DNA of 64,000 nt, from the NCBI RefSeq assembly GCF_900105495.1, contig NZ_FNTF01000002.1:6154001-6218000 (forward strand). Direction: 5' to 3'. The number at the start of each line of letters is the position of its first letter. Within the stretch, counting starts at the first letter, position 1. Source of the DNA: Pseudomonas frederiksbergensis. Its GTDB lineage: Bacteria > Pseudomonadota > Gammaproteobacteria > Pseudomonadales > Pseudomonadaceae. This document shows, piece by piece, positions 17,522-30,787 of this stretch. Under the pieces are notes generated by a model. That model was not told the DNA's origin. It saw only the letters and a program-made list of their open reading frames with translations, and made no database searches. Both the position numbers and the translations under genes were made by a program.

Positions 17522-19015
17522 ATGAGTGTGAGCAGTGCGACATCTCACCACCCGGTCCGGTCGACGCGATCGGAGCGGCTCCTGGTTCTCGGCAGTTTGC
17601 TGTTGGTGATTGCGATATTGAGCATCGTCGCGTTCCTGCTCATTCGCGAACGCGCCAATGCTGAACAGTCGGCCACTCGTGCAGCAACCAACATCGTGCA
17701 ACTGATCGACGCCGACGTGCTGCGCAATGTCGAACTCTATGACCTGTCCTTGCTCGGCTTGATCGCCGCCTCCCAGCGTGAAGACCTCAAGAACGTTTCC
17801 CCTACCATCCGACACCTGGCCTTGTTTGACCGCGCCACTGCCGCGCCGTACAAGGGCGACATTTTGTTGCTGGACAACAAGGGCGACGTGATCGCCGACT
17901 CGGCCTCGGTAGACCCCAGAAAGGGCAATTTTGCTGACCGCGAATACTTTCAGTCGCACGTGAACAATCGCGACCCAAGCATGCTCATCAGCCGTCCTTT
18001 CCGCTCCAGACAACCTGAACATGAATGGCGAATCAGCTTCAGTCGCCGAATCAGCGGCTCACAGGGCGAATTTCTTGGCGTGGCCGAAGCCGCCATGCGC
18101 TTGAGTTATTTCGATCAACTGTTCAACAGCTTGAGCATCGGTCGTGACAGCTCGGTCAACCTGATCAGCTCGGACGGGATTCTTCTGGCCCAGGAGCCCC
18201 GCTTGGCCGAGGAGCTGATTGGCAAGGACTTCAGCAGCCGTCCCAACTTCCAGCGCATCGTCAAAGAAGGCAACGGCAGCTTCACCGGTGTTTCAAGCCG
18301 CTATAAGGACAAACGCCTGTACACGTTCTCCAAGGTGGGCAACTTGCCGTTGATCGTCATCGTTGCACTGTCCAGTGATGAAGTGTTTGCCTCGTGGAAG
18401 CGTACGGCGGTGGTGGTTAGCGTTGCGACGATGGCGCTGTGCATCGGCTTGCTCTGGCTGACCTGGCTGCTCAGCCGCGAACTGCGCCTGCGCCACCACG
18501 CCGAACAGGAACTGGCGCAACTGGCGGCTACCGATCCCTTGACCGGCCTGGCCAACCGCCGAACGCTGGATCAGGTGCTGCGGCATGAGTGGTTCCGCGC
18601 TCAACGTTCCGGCCAGCCTTTGTCGCTGCTGATGATTGATGCCGACCATTTCAAAGCGTTCAACGATCGTCATGGGCATCAGGCTGGCGATGATGCGTTG
18701 CGCTCGGTGGCCAAGGTGATCGCCGACAATGTGAGACGACCCGCTGACCTGGTCGCCCGTTATGGCGGTGAGGAGTTTTCGGTGATTCTCGCGGAAACCG
18801 ACAGCCAGGGTGCACAACAGATTGCCGAACACATCCGCGCGACCGTAGAGCAGTTGCCGCGGGTGGCAGGTGCCGAGTCGCCGATTACTGTCAGTATCGG
18901 TATCAGCACCTGGACCACCTCCACCGACATCAGCCTCGAACAGCTATTGTTTGCAGCGGACAAGGCGCTGTATCAGGCCAAGGAAAGTGGGCGTAATCGG
19001 GTAGTCGCAGGATGA
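17522..19015 (+). CDS. Membrane diguanylate cyclase with periplasmic Cache-type sensor
   Basis: 497 residues. A membrane segment at about 18-42 and another at about 290-318 bracket a periplasmic region that resembles double-Cache sensors (REYFQSHV, PFRSRQPEHEWRISFSRRI). The cytoplasmic GGDEF domain (about 335-495) has an intact active site GGEEF at 415-419 and the inhibitory I-site RPAD at 406-409, exactly five residues before it. It should make c-di-GMP in response to an unknown external ligand and be feedback inhibited. There is no EAL domain. A REP unit overlaps its stop codon. Confidence 0.92.
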   Translation: MSVSSATSHHPVRSTRSERLLVLGSLLLVIAILSIVAFLLIRERANAEQSATRAATNIVQLIDADVLRNVELYDLSLLGLIAASQREDLKNVSPTIRHLALFDRATAAPYKGDILLLDNKGDVIADSASVDPRKGNFADREYFQSHVNNRDPSMLISRPFRSRQPEHEWRISFSRRISGSQGEFLGVAEAAMRLSYFDQLFNSLSIGRDSSVNLISSDGILLAQEPRLAEELIGKDFSSRPNFQRIVKEGNGSFTGVSSRYKDKRLYTFSKVGNLPLIVIVALSSDEVFASWKRTAVVVSVATMALCIGLLWLTWLLSRELRLRHHAEQELAQLAATDPLTGLANRRTLDQVLRHEWFRAQRSGQPLSLLMIDADHFKAFNDRHGHQAGDDALRSVAKVIADNVRRPADLVARYGGEEFSVILAETDSQGAQQIAEHIRATVEQLPRVAGAESPITVSIGISTWTTSTDISLEQLLFAADKALYQAKESGRNRVVAG

Positions 19016-19129
19016 TCGTTCCCACGCTCCGCGTGGGAATGCAGCCCGGGACGCTCCGCGTCCCTTTCGAGAGCTGGAACGCGGAGCGTCCCTTGAGGCA
19101 TTCCCACGCGGAGCGTGGGAACGATCATC
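19011..19129. repeat. REP doublet, family GATCGTTCCCACGCTCCGC, copy 2
   Basis: The outer arm GATGATCGTTCCCACGCTCC is exactly inverted at the right end, and the unit is nearly identical to that at 15406. It includes the last codon and stop of the diguanylate cyclase gene. A further half arm (GCGTGGGAACGATCG) follows at about 19135. Confidence 0.9.
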
Positions 19130-19162
19130 GCAATGCGTGGGAACGATCGACTTTCCAGGCAT

Positions 19163-19190
19163 AAAAAAAGGCCACCCGAAGGTAGCCTTT
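19163..19190 (-). terminator. Rho-independent terminator of lpxC and the dcw cluster
   Basis: On the minus strand AAAGGCTACC pairs with GGTGGCCTTT (one G-T pair) over a TTCG tetraloop, then a T-run. Confidence 0.9.
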
Positions 19191-19211
19191 AAAAACTAGA
19201 GAGGTTTTTAC

Positions 19212-20159
<948 letters not shown>

Positions 20160-20175
20160 TCAACAAAGGCTGGCG

Positions 20176-20184
20176 ATGATAGCA
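20176..20184 (-). promoter_or_regulatory. Candidate extended -10 promoter of lpxC
   Basis: On the minus strand TGCTATCAT is an extended -10 (TGn plus TATCAT, 5 of 6), 53 bases before the lpxC start in the ftsZ-lpxC gap. No good -35 was seen. Confidence 0.4.
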
Positions 20185-20235
20185 GACCAGACCTTTGCTG
20201 AACACCAATCACCTTCATAGCCCTGATACATTCCA

Positions 20236-21429
20236 TCAATCGGCCTGACGACGCAGGAAAGCCGGGATGTCCAGGTAGTCCAGATCATCTTGCGGATTCA
20301 TCTTCGCGGCAGTCGCAGCACCGGCCTGAGCCTGGTTGCGCATGACGGTCGGACGATCCAGATCACGGTAGTTCACAGCAGGCGCTTCCTGACGCGAAGA
20401 CGCTTGTTGCTGCGGCTGCGAAGCCACGGACGTGTGCATGGTGTTGTCGATGACCTTCACAGGCTTCTCGATTTTTGCGCCCAAACCAGTGGCTACTACT
20501 GTTACGTGCAGCTCGTCGCGCATGTCCGGATCGATAACGGTACCGACCTTGACCATCGCGTGCTCGGAAGCGAAAGCTTCGATGATGCTACCCACGTCGG
20601 AGTACTCACCCAGGGACAGGTCAGGACCGGCGGTGATGTTCACCAGGATGCCGCGTGCACCTTGCAGGTTCACGTCTTCCAGCAATGGGTTGCGAATGGC
20701 CGCTTCGGTGGCCTCACGTGCACGGTTCGGACCGCTGGCGCAGCCAGTGCCCATCATCGCCATGCCCATTTCGCTCATCACGGTACGCACGTCGGCAAAG
20801 TCGACGTTGATCATGCCCGGACGCTTGATGATGTCGGAGATACCGCGAACGGCACCGGCCAGTACATCGTCGGCCTTGGCGAATGCGGACAGCAGGCTTG
20901 CGTCCTTGCCAAGGATGGTCAGCAGCTTCTCGTTGGGAATGGTGATCAACGAGTCGACGCTTTCAGACAGCAGACGGATGCCTTCATCGGCGATCTGCAT
21001 GCGCTTGCGACCTTCGAACGGGAAAGGACGAGTCACCACCGCAACGGTGAGAATCCCCATTTCCTTGGCCACTTCAGCAATGATCGGCGCAGCACCGGTA
21101 CCGGTACCACCGCCCATGCCAGTGGTGATGAACACCATATTGGTGCCCTGCAGGACTTCGGCAATGCGCTCGCGATCTTCGAGAGCGGCCTGACGACCTA
21201 CTTCAGGGTTGGCGCCAGCGCCGAGACCTTTGGTCACGCCGGTGCCCAGTTGCAGGATGGTCCGCGCGCCGATGCTTTTCAGCGCTTGGGCATCAGTGTT
21301 GGCGCAGATGAATTCAACGCCTTCAATGTTGCTCTTGACCATGTGGTTGACGGCGTTGCCGCCGCCTCCGCCAACACCGATAACTTTAATAACCGGGCTT
21401 GCGGGGATGTTGTCTACGAGTTCGAACAT
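20236..21429 (-). CDS. ftsZ: Cell division tubulin FtsZ
   Basis: 397 residues. The GTP-binding tubulin signature GGGTGTG is at 106-112, with the synergy loop NVDFADV further on. A linker (about 320-380) leads to the conserved C-terminal peptide DYLDIPAFLRRQAD, which binds FtsA and ZipA. FtsZ polymerises at mid-cell to form the Z ring. It lies 95 bases after ftsA; an AGGAGAGG box precedes the ATG, suitable for high expression. Confidence 0.99.
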   Translation of the reverse strand: MFELVDNIPASPVIKVIGVGGGGGNAVNHMVKSNIEGVEFICANTDAQALKSIGARTILQLGTGVTKGLGAGANPEVGRQAALEDRERIAEVLQGTNMVFITTGMGGGTGTGAAPIIAEVAKEMGILTVAVVTRPFPFEGRKRMQIADEGIRLLSESVDSLITIPNEKLLTILGKDASLLSAFAKADDVLAGAVRGISDIIKRPGMINVDFADVRTVMSEMGMAMMGTGCASGPNRAREATEAAIRNPLLEDVNLQGARGILVNITAGPDLSLGEYSDVGSIIEAFASEHAMVKVGTVIDPDMRDELHVTVVATGLGAKIEKPVKVIDNTMHTSVASQPQQQASSRQEAPAVNYRDLDRPTVMRNQAQAGAATAAKMNPQDDLDYLDIPAFLRRQAD

Positions 21430-21524
21430 TTTCCCTCTCCTTTCATTTCTCTAGTTTTTTCGCCTACTGCGTTTTGCTGCTTTTACCGCTTGCCGCTTGA
21501 ACCTTGTCGCTTGAATCTGCTTCG

Positions 21525-22784
21525 TTAGAAGTTGCCTTGTACCCAGCTCTTGATGCGATCGAGCAAGGCGGCTTTCGGTTCTTCATTGCTGTAGCTGTCG
21601 CGGCTGCTGATGCCCGAGAAGGAAATCCCGTCGGACTGCTTCTGCAGGCCGTACATCAACAGGCCAACGCCAGTGGAATAAATCGGGTTGCGGACCACGT
21701 CGTCCAGGCCCTTGACGCCATGCGGCACGCCCAGGCGCACCGGCATGTGGAAGATTTCTTCGGCCAGTTCGACTGCGCCTTCCATCTTCGACGTACCACC
21801 GGTCAGCACGATGCCGGCCGGGATCAGGTCTTCGTAGCCACTGCGACGCAGTTCGGCCTGGATCAGCGTGAACAGCTCGTCGTAACGCGGCTCGACCACT
21901 TCGGCCAGGGCCTGACGGGACAGCTCGCGCGGTGGACGGTCGCCGACACTTGGGACCTTGATGGTTTCACCGGCACCGGCCAGTTTGGCCAGGGCGCAGG
22001 CGTAGCGAATCTTGATTTCTTCGGCGTACTGGGTCGGAGTGCGCAACGCCATGGCGATGTCGTTGGTCACCTGGTCGCCCGCAATCGGGATCACTGCGGT
22101 GTGACGGATCGCGCCTTCAGTGAAGATCGCGATGTCGGTGGTGCCGCCACCGATGTCCACCAGGCACACGCCCAGCTCTTTCTCGTCGTCGGTCAGGACC
22201 GAGTAGGCCGAAGCCAGCTGCTCGAGAATGATGTCGTCGATTTCCAGGCCGCACCGACGCACGCATTTTTCAATGTTCTGTGCGGCGTTGACGGCGCAGG
22301 TGACCACGTGAACCTTGGCTTCCAGACGTACGCCCGACATGCCCAGAGGCTCACGAACGCCTTCCTGGTTATCGATCACGTAATCCTGCGGCAGGGTGTG
22401 CAGCACGCGCTGGTCTGCCGGGATCGCTACAGCCTGGGCGGCGTCGAGCACGCGCTCGAGGTCGGCGGAGCTGACTTCGCGATCACGAATCGCCACGATG
22501 CCGTGGGAGTTCAGGCTGCGGATGTGATTGCCGGCCACGCCGACGAACGCCGAGTGAATGCGGCAACCAGCCATCAGCTGCGCCTCTTCGATCGCGCGCT
22601 GGATCGATTGCACGGTGGACTCGATGTTCACCACCACGCCTTTCTTCAGGCCACGGGACGGATGGGTACCGATCCCGACGATTTCCAGCGTGCCGTCGTC
22701 CGAGACCTCGCCGACCAGCGCCACCACCTTGGAGGTGCCGATATCGAGACCGACGATCATTTTGCCGCTTTGCACGTTTGCCAT
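21525..22784 (-). CDS. ftsA: Cell division actin-like protein FtsA
   Basis: 419 residues of the actin/HSP70 fold. The phosphate-1 segment VGLDIGTSKV is at the N-terminus, and CLVDIGGGTTDIAIF gives the phosphate-2 loop. The C-terminal amphipathic helix (DRIKSWVQGNF) is the membrane-targeting sequence. FtsA ties FtsZ filaments to the inner membrane and recruits later division proteins. The gap to ftsQ is 14 bases. Confidence 0.98.
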   Translation of the reverse strand: MANVQSGKMIVGLDIGTSKVVALVGEVSDDGTLEIVGIGTHPSRGLKKGVVVNIESTVQSIQRAIEEAQLMAGCRIHSAFVGVAGNHIRSLNSHGIVAIRDREVSSADLERVLDAAQAVAIPADQRVLHTLPQDYVIDNQEGVREPLGMSGVRLEAKVHVVTCAVNAAQNIEKCVRRCGLEIDDIILEQLASAYSVLTDDEKELGVCLVDIGGGTTDIAIFTEGAIRHTAVIPIAGDQVTNDIAMALRTPTQYAEEIKIRYACALAKLAGAGETIKVPSVGDRPPRELSRQALAEVVEPRYDELFTLIQAELRRSGYEDLIPAGIVLTGGTSKMEGAVELAEEIFHMPVRLGVPHGVKGLDDVVRNPIYSTGVGLLMYGLQKQSDGISFSGISSRDSYSNEEPKAALLDRIKSWVQGNF

Positions 22785-22798
22785 GGTCCTGCCTCTTC

Positions 22799-23668
22799 TT
22801 AATTCTTCGCGACAGCGGGTTGGGCTGTCGTGGGCGCTACAGGTTCCCGCCAGCCAACAGCGAGGCCGTTGGCGTAGCGCAGATCGATGCGCGCAATGTT
22901 CGTAATCTGTTCTTTAAGCGTCTTGTCATAGATGGCAATGAAACGGCGCATCTTTTCCAGCAGGTTGCCGCGTCCCAGCAACAGTTCGATTCCCGGGCCC
23001 GCGCTGCCGGCGCCGGTGGTCAGGAACCAGCTACCTCGATCGCGCAATTCCAGGCGCGCAATCGAGAAGCCCAACGGCCTGAGCATCTGGCTCAGCACCT
23101 GGTATTGCTGCATCACTTGCTGTTGGGCCCGTTGTGGGCCGAACAGCTGTGGCAAATGTTCGTAGTTCGCCAGCTCGCGCGGGGTGAACGCCTGGCCCTG
23201 GTTGTTCAACAGCGATTCATCGCCCCAACGGGCCACCGGCAGTTGTTCTTCCAGGCGGATCACCACTTGATCCGGCCACACCCGACGCACTTCGGCGTGG
23301 GCAATCCATGGCATCGTTTCCAGCTCGGTACGCATGCTCGCCAGGTCGATGGTGAAGAAGCTCGACGCCACGTACGGGGCGATCCGTTGCTGTATTGCTT
23401 GCTGGCTGATGTAACTCAGGTCGCCCTGCACGTTGATCCTGGTGATCGGCCGGTCGGCGTACGGCAACAAACGCTGCGCGCCTTCGTAAGTACCGAAACC
23501 CAGTGCGACCAGCAGCACCGGCCAGAACAGGCTTTTCAGAAAACCGAAATTGGCTTTCGGCAGGCGCGCAGACATCGGCTCTTTGGCCACCATTCGGCTG
23601 GCACCTCGCGGTACCGGCTTGCGGCCGGTCGGTGCGGAGGGCTGATGTCTCAGCTGTGCGCCTTGCAT
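22799..23668 (-). CDS. ftsQ: Cell division protein FtsQ
   Basis: 289 residues: a basic cytoplasmic tail, one membrane segment (about 45-65, [19 protein letters not shown]), a periplasmic POTRA domain ([16 protein letters not shown]) and the beta domain with [19 protein letters not shown]. It binds FtsL and FtsB at the divisome. The ATG at 23668 starts 4 bases after the ddlB stop. Confidence 0.96.
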   Translation of the reverse strand: MQGAQLRHQPSAPTGRKPVPRGASRMVAKEPMSARLPKANFGFLKSLFWPVLLVALGFGTYEGAQRLLPYADRPITRINVQGDLSYISQQAIQQRIAPYVASSFFTIDLASMRTELETMPWIAHAEVRRVWPDQVVIRLEEQLPVARWGDESLLNNQGQAFTPRELANYEHLPQLFGPQRAQQQVMQQYQVLSQMLRPLGFSIARLELRDRGSWFLTTGAGSAGPGIELLLGRGNLLEKMRRFIAIYDKTLKEQITNIARIDLRYANGLAVGWREPVAPTTAQPAVAKN

Positions 23669-23672
23669 GGTC

Positions 23673-26078
<2,406 letters not shown>

Positions 26079-26086
<8 letters not shown>

Positions 26087-27149
26087 GGGCCACCTCCAGG
26101 CAGGTATCGACCACGTTACGGGTTGCATCGGGTTTGGCCAGGCGGCGTGCCGCGGTAGCCATGTCGGTGAGTCGTTGTGGTTGCATCAGGACCTCTGTCA
26201 GGCGTGCGGCAAGATCCGCTGCGCCAGTCGTTCTTTGCGGCATCAGGAAGGCAGCGCCTTCACGGGCCAAATAATCGGCGTTGCGGGTCTGGTGATCGTC
26301 GATCGCGTGGGGCAAAGGCACCAGCATCGAGGGCAGACCGGCGGCGGCCAGTTCACTGATGGTCAACGCGCCTGCGCGGCACACCACCAGGTCGGCCCAG
26401 CCATAGGCTTGGGCCATGTCTTTGATGAAAGGCTGCACTTGCGCCTCGACGCCAGCCGCGCGATAGCGCTCTGCAGTCACTTCATCGTGGTTTTTGCCGG
26501 CCTGATGAAACACTTCCGGGCGCAGGTCGGGGGCGACTTGCGACAGGGCTTCAGGCAGCAACTTGTTCAACGGTTCTGCGCCCAGGCTTCCACCCAGGAT
26601 CAGCAAACGCGCCTTGCGACCGGCCAGAGCCTGTCGCGGTGTTTCGAGGAACAGCTCGGTGCGCACCGGGTTACCGGTGGTCCGACGGCTGCCCGACAGA
26701 GTAAAGGTGTCGGGGAACGCTTCACAGACTCGGGCGGCCAACGGCACCAGCAACCGATTGGCGGTACCGGCCACGGCGTTCTGCTCGTGAACGATCACCG
26801 GCACACCAGCCAGTTTGGCGGCAACGCCACCGGGACCGGTCACATAACCGCCAAAGCCGACGACACACACCGGCCGCAGCTGACGAATGATCGCCCGTGC
26901 CTGCCAGATCGACTTGAGCAACATGAATGGGGCCTTGAGCAGGGACAATTTGCCCTTGCCACGCAATCCGCTGGCATTGATCCGATGCAGTTCGATGCCG
27001 GCCATCGGGACCAGTTCGTTCTCGATGCCACGCGGTGTCCCCAGCCAATGCACGGTGTAACCACGGGCCTGGAATTCGCGAGCACACGCCAGCGCCGGGA
27101 ACACGTGGCCACCGGTGCCGCCCGCCATGATCAATACGTTAGCGCCCAT
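26079..27149 (-). CDS. murG: UDP-GlcNAc:lipid I N-acetylglucosaminyltransferase
   Basis: 356 residues of the GT-B fold. GGTGGH at 10-15 binds the lipid-linked acceptor, and [20 protein letters not shown] carries the UDP-GlcNAc site. MurG turns lipid I into lipid II on the cytoplasmic face. Its first 11 bases overlap ftsW. Confidence 0.98.
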
Positions 27150-28356
27150 GGGTCGGCTCCTCGGCGAAGTCACTCTCATGGAACTCCATCTCTTCGCTGC
27201 CCAAGTGGGTTCGACTTTCCCACTCGATGCGCAGCAACAAGCCGAGACAGGCACAGCAGATCACCAACGAGCTACCGCCGTAACTGAGAAACGGCAGGGT
27301 CAGACCCTTGGTTGGCAGCAGACCGACGTTCACCCCGATGTTGATCAGGAACTGACCAATCCATAGGAACGACAAGCCGTACGCGATGTAGGCGGCGAAA
27401 AACTGCTTGGCCTTCTCGGCCCAATAACCGATGTACATCCCGCGAATACAGACAAAGGCGAACAGCGCTACCGTGCACAAAGAACCGACGGCACCCAGTT
27501 CTTCGGCCAGGACCGAAAACACGAAGTCGGTGTGGGCTTCCGGCAGGTAGAACTGTTTCTGCACGCTGTTGCCCAGGCCAACGCCCAGCCATTCGCCGCG
27601 ACCAAAAGCGATCAACGCTTGAGACAACTGATAACCGGCACCGAACTGGTCGGCCCACGGATCGGCAAAGTTGGTCAGGCGCGCCATTCGATACGGCTGC
27701 ACTTGAATCAGCAACACCACCGCCCCGACCGCCAGGACAACCATCAGGGAAAAACGGAACAGCCCGACCCCGCCGAGGAACAGCATCGCCGCAGCAGCGC
27801 CCATCATCACGACAGTGGCGCCGAAGTCCGGCTCCATCAGCAACAGACCCGCCATTGGCAGCAGAACGATGAACGGCTTGAAGAAGCCCATCCAGCTTTC
27901 ACGCACTTCTTTCTGGCGACGCACCAGGTAACCGGCCAAGTAAATAACGACAAATACCTTGGCGATTTCCGACGGCTGAACGTTGAAGAAACTGAAGCCG
28001 ATCCAGCGCATCGAACCGTTCACTTCACGGCCGATCCCCGGGATGATCACCATCACCAGCAAACCGAACGCACCAATCAGCATCAGCCAGCCCAGGCGTT
28101 GCCAGGTGGCGATCGGAATCATCATGGTGACGATGCAGGCACCCAGGCCCAGCACCACGTAGATAAGGTGGCGAATCATGTAGTACAGCGCGCTGCCCGA
28201 CTGCACCGCCGCCACTTCGGTCGATGCCGAGGCAATCATGACCAGCCCGAGGCCGATCAAGGCCAGGCAGCCGGCGAGCATAGGGAAGTCGAGGTCGATA
28301 CCGCGCCCGGTGATGATCGGCGACGGGTAGGGCTTGATGATGTTCATCAGGCTCAT
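27139..28356 (-). CDS. ftsW: SEDS peptidoglycan glycosyltransferase FtsW
   Basis: 405 residues with about ten membrane segments. The SEDS signature is seen in NVQPSEIAKVFVV, LLMEPDFGATVVM and TKGLTLPFLSYGGSS. FtsW polymerises glycan strands at the septum with FtsI. The ATG at 28356 overlaps the murD stop by four bases (ATGA). Long in-frame codons upstream lie inside murD and are not used. Confidence 0.97.
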   Translation of the reverse strand: MSLMNIIKPYPSPIITGRGIDLDFPMLAGCLALIGLGLVMIASASTEVAAVQSGSALYYMIRHLIYVVLGLGACIVTMMIPIATWQRLGWLMLIGAFGLLVMVIIPGIGREVNGSMRWIGFSFFNVQPSEIAKVFVVIYLAGYLVRRQKEVRESWMGFFKPFIVLLPMAGLLLMEPDFGATVVMMGAAAAMLFLGGVGLFRFSLMVVLAVGAVVLLIQVQPYRMARLTNFADPWADQFGAGYQLSQALIAFGRGEWLGVGLGNSVQKQFYLPEAHTDFVFSVLAEELGAVGSLCTVALFAFVCIRGMYIGYWAEKAKQFFAAYIAYGLSFLWIGQFLINIGVNVGLLPTKGLTLPFLSYGGSSLVICCACLGLLLRIEWESRTHLGSEEMEFHESDFAEEPTHGR

Positions 28357-29699
28357 GCCAGGTCCTCCACAGCGCGGACGAACTGGTGACCACGGTCTTC
28401 GTAATTCTTGAACATGTCGAAACTGGCGCAGGCCGGCGACAACAACACGGCGTCGCCCTTCTCTGCGATGGCGCGGCATTGCTCGACCGCTTCGATCAGC
28501 GAGTTGACGCGAATCAGTGGCACGGCATCGCCGATGGCTTGAGCAATCAGCTCGGCGTCACGCCCCATCAGCACCACGGCGCGGCAGTTGGCCGCCACCG
28601 GATCACGCAAGTCCTTGAACTCGGCACCCTTGCCATCGCCACCGGCGATCAGCACGAGTTTGCCGTCGATGTCCGCGCCCAGGCCTTCGATGGCCGCCAG
28701 TGCGGCACCGACGTTGGTGGCTTTGGAATCGTTGTAGTAGCTCACGCCATTCAGGTCACGGACCCACTGGCAGCGATGCTCGAGCCCGGCGAAGGTGCGC
28801 AGGCTCGCCAGCATCGCGTCGAACGGCAGGCCGACGGCGTGGCCCAGGGCCAATGCCGCCAAGGCGTTGGACTGGTTGTGGGCACCGCGAATTTTCAGCT
28901 CGCGCACTGGCATCAGGTTCTGGAATTCGAAGGCCAGGTACTTCTCGCCGTCTTCTTCGCGGATACCGAATGCCTTGAAATCAGGCTTGCTCAAACCGAA
29001 GGTCCAGCATGGCTGGCCTTCGCCAATCAGCGGACGGCTCAAGGCATCCTGACGGTTGACCACAAACTGCCTGGCACCCCGGAAGATCCGGTGCTTGGCC
29101 AGGTGATAAGCCGGCAGGCCGCTATAGCGGTCCATGTGGTCTTCGCTGACGTTGAGCACGGTCGCCACTTCGGCGTTTAGCTGATCGGTGGTCTCGAGCT
29201 GGAAGCTCGACAGTTCCATCACGTACAGCTCGACGTCGTCGCTGAGCAGGTCCAGCGCCGGCGTACCGAGGTTGCCACCGACGGCGACACGCTTGCCGGC
29301 CGCCGCAGCCATCTCGCCGACCAGTGTGGTGACGGTGCTTTTCGCGTTGGAACCGCTGATGGCGACGATCGGCGCCTTCGCGTTACGCGCGAACAACTCG
29401 ATGTCACCGGACAATTTCACGCCACGGGCGGCGGCAGCCTGCAGGGCCGGGGTCGCCAGCGCCAGGCCGGGGCTCACGTAGAGCTCGTCGGCGCGGCACA
29501 GGAATTCGACGTCCAGCTCGCCACAACGCACTTCCACGTGCGGATAGTCACGCTTGAGCGTGGCCAGTTCCGGTGGATTTTCCCGCGTGTCGGCAACAGC
29601 AAACGACGTGCCCCGGTTCGCCAGGAAGCGAACCAGGGACATGCCGCTCTTGCCGAGGCCGACAACGATGCGGAAGTGGTCAGAAGCGATCAGAGACAC
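28353..29699 (-). CDS. murD: UDP-N-acetylmuramoyl-L-alanine--D-glutamate ligase
   Basis: 448 residues. The N-terminal Rossmann loop GLGKSGMS and the ATP loop GSNAKST at 116-122 fit MurD. It adds D-Glu to UDP-MurNAc-L-Ala. It starts 5 bases after mraY ends and overlaps ftsW at its end. Confidence 0.98.
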   Translation of the reverse strand: MSLIASDHFRIVVGLGKSGMSLVRFLANRGTSFAVADTRENPPELATLKRDYPHVEVRCGELDVEFLCRADELYVSPGLALATPALQAAAARGVKLSGDIELFARNAKAPIVAISGSNAKSTVTTLVGEMAAAAGKRVAVGGNLGTPALDLLSDDVELYVMELSSFQLETTDQLNAEVATVLNVSEDHMDRYSGLPAYHLAKHRIFRGARQFVVNRQDALSRPLIGEGQPCWTFGLSKPDFKAFGIREEDGEKYLAFEFQNLMPVRELKIRGAHNQSNALAALALGHAVGLPFDAMLASLRTFAGLEHRCQWVRDLNGVSYYNDSKATNVGAALAAIEGLGADIDGKLVLIAGGDGKGAEFKDLRDPVAANCRAVVLMGRDAELIAQAIGDAVPLIRVNSLIEAVEQCRAIAEKGDAVLLSPACASFDMFKNYEDRGHQFVRAVEDLA

Positions 29700-29704
29700 T
29701 CGTT

Positions 29705-30787
29705 CTACCTCAGCTTCAGGGTGGCAAGGCCAACCAGTACGAGAATCACGGTGATGATCCAGAAACGGACGATCACACGCGGCTCGGGCCAGCCCTTGAG
29801 TTCAAAGTGGTGGTGAATCGGTGCCATGCGAAACACACGGCGACCGGTCAACTTGAAGGAGGCAACCTGGATCACGACGGACAGGGTCTCCATCACGAAC
29901 ACGCCGCCCATGATGAACAGAACGATTTCCTGACGGACGATCACCGCGATGGTGCCCAGTGCCGCGCCCAGCGCCAGTGCGCCGACGTCGCCCATGAACA
30001 CCTGGGCCGGATACGTGTTGAACCAGAGGAATCCGAGGCCCGCGCCGATCAACGCGCCGCAGAACACAATCAACTCGCCTGCGCCCGGCACATATGGAAT
30101 CAACAGGTATTCAGCGAATTTCACGTTACCCGACAGGTAGCAGAAGATCCCCAACCCGCCGCCGACCATTACGGTGGGCATGATCGCCAGACCGTCGAGG
30201 CCGTCGGTCAGGTTGACCGCGTTGCTCGAGCCAACGATCACGAAGTAAGTCAGGACAATGAAACCTATGCCCAGCGGAATGCTGTGGTCCTTGAGCATCG
30301 GCAGGATCAGGGTGGTTTCTACCGGTGTTGCCGCGGTCATATAAAGGAAGATCGCCGCGCCCAGGCCGAACACCGACTGCCAGAAGTACTTCCAGCGACT
30401 CGGAAGGCCACGGGAGTTCTTCTCGATCACTTTGCGGTAATCGTCGACCCAGCCGATCGCGCCGAACAGCAAAGTCACCAGCAGCACGGTCCACACGTAA
30501 CGGTTGCTCAGGTCAGCCCACAGCAAAGTGCTGACGCCGATGGACGACAGAATCAGCGCGCCGCCCATGGTCGGGGTGCCGGACTTGGACAGGTGCGATT
30601 GCGGACCGTCGTTGCGAACGGATTGACCGATCTGACGATTCTGTAACGTGCGGATCATCCACGGGCCGTAGCACAGCGACAAAACCAACGCGGTCAGCAC
30701 ACCGAGAATCCCGCGCAGGGTCAGGTACTGAAAGACCGCGAAGCCTTTGTAGAACTGTTGCAGATACTCCGCTAGCAGCAGCAGCAT
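29705..30787 (-). CDS. mraY: Phospho-MurNAc-pentapeptide transferase MraY
   Basis: 360 residues, ten membrane segments. The catalytic aspartates are in GWVDDYRKV and [10 protein letters not shown], and the MAPIHHHFE loop is intact. MraY moves phospho-MurNAc-pentapeptide to undecaprenyl phosphate, making lipid I. The ATG overlaps the murF TAA (TAATG). Confidence 0.98.
   Translation of the reverse strand: MLLLLAEYLQQFYKGFAVFQYLTLRGILGVLTALVLSLCYGPWMIRTLQNRQIGQSVRNDGPQSHLSKSGTPTMGGALILSSIGVSTLLWADLSNRYVWTVLLVTLLFGAIGWVDDYRKVIEKNSRGLPSRWKYFWQSVFGLGAAIFLYMTAATPVETTLILPMLKDHSIPLGIGFIVLTYFVIVGSSNAVNLTDGLDGLAIMPTVMVGGGLGIFCYLSGNVKFAEYLLIPYVPGAGELIVFCGALIGAGLGFLWFNTYPAQVFMGDVGALALGAALGTIAVIVRQEIVLFIMGGVFVMETLSVVIQVASFKLTGRRVFRMAPIHHHFELKGWPEPRVIVRFWIITVILVLVGLATLKLR

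Noticed and set aside
20290..22802. Long open frames on the plus strand opposite ftsZ and ftsA (over 400 codons each)
   Set aside because: They are antisense shadows caused by high GC at third positions of the real genes; they have no ribosome sites and give His/Gln/Arg-rich sequences without any domain.
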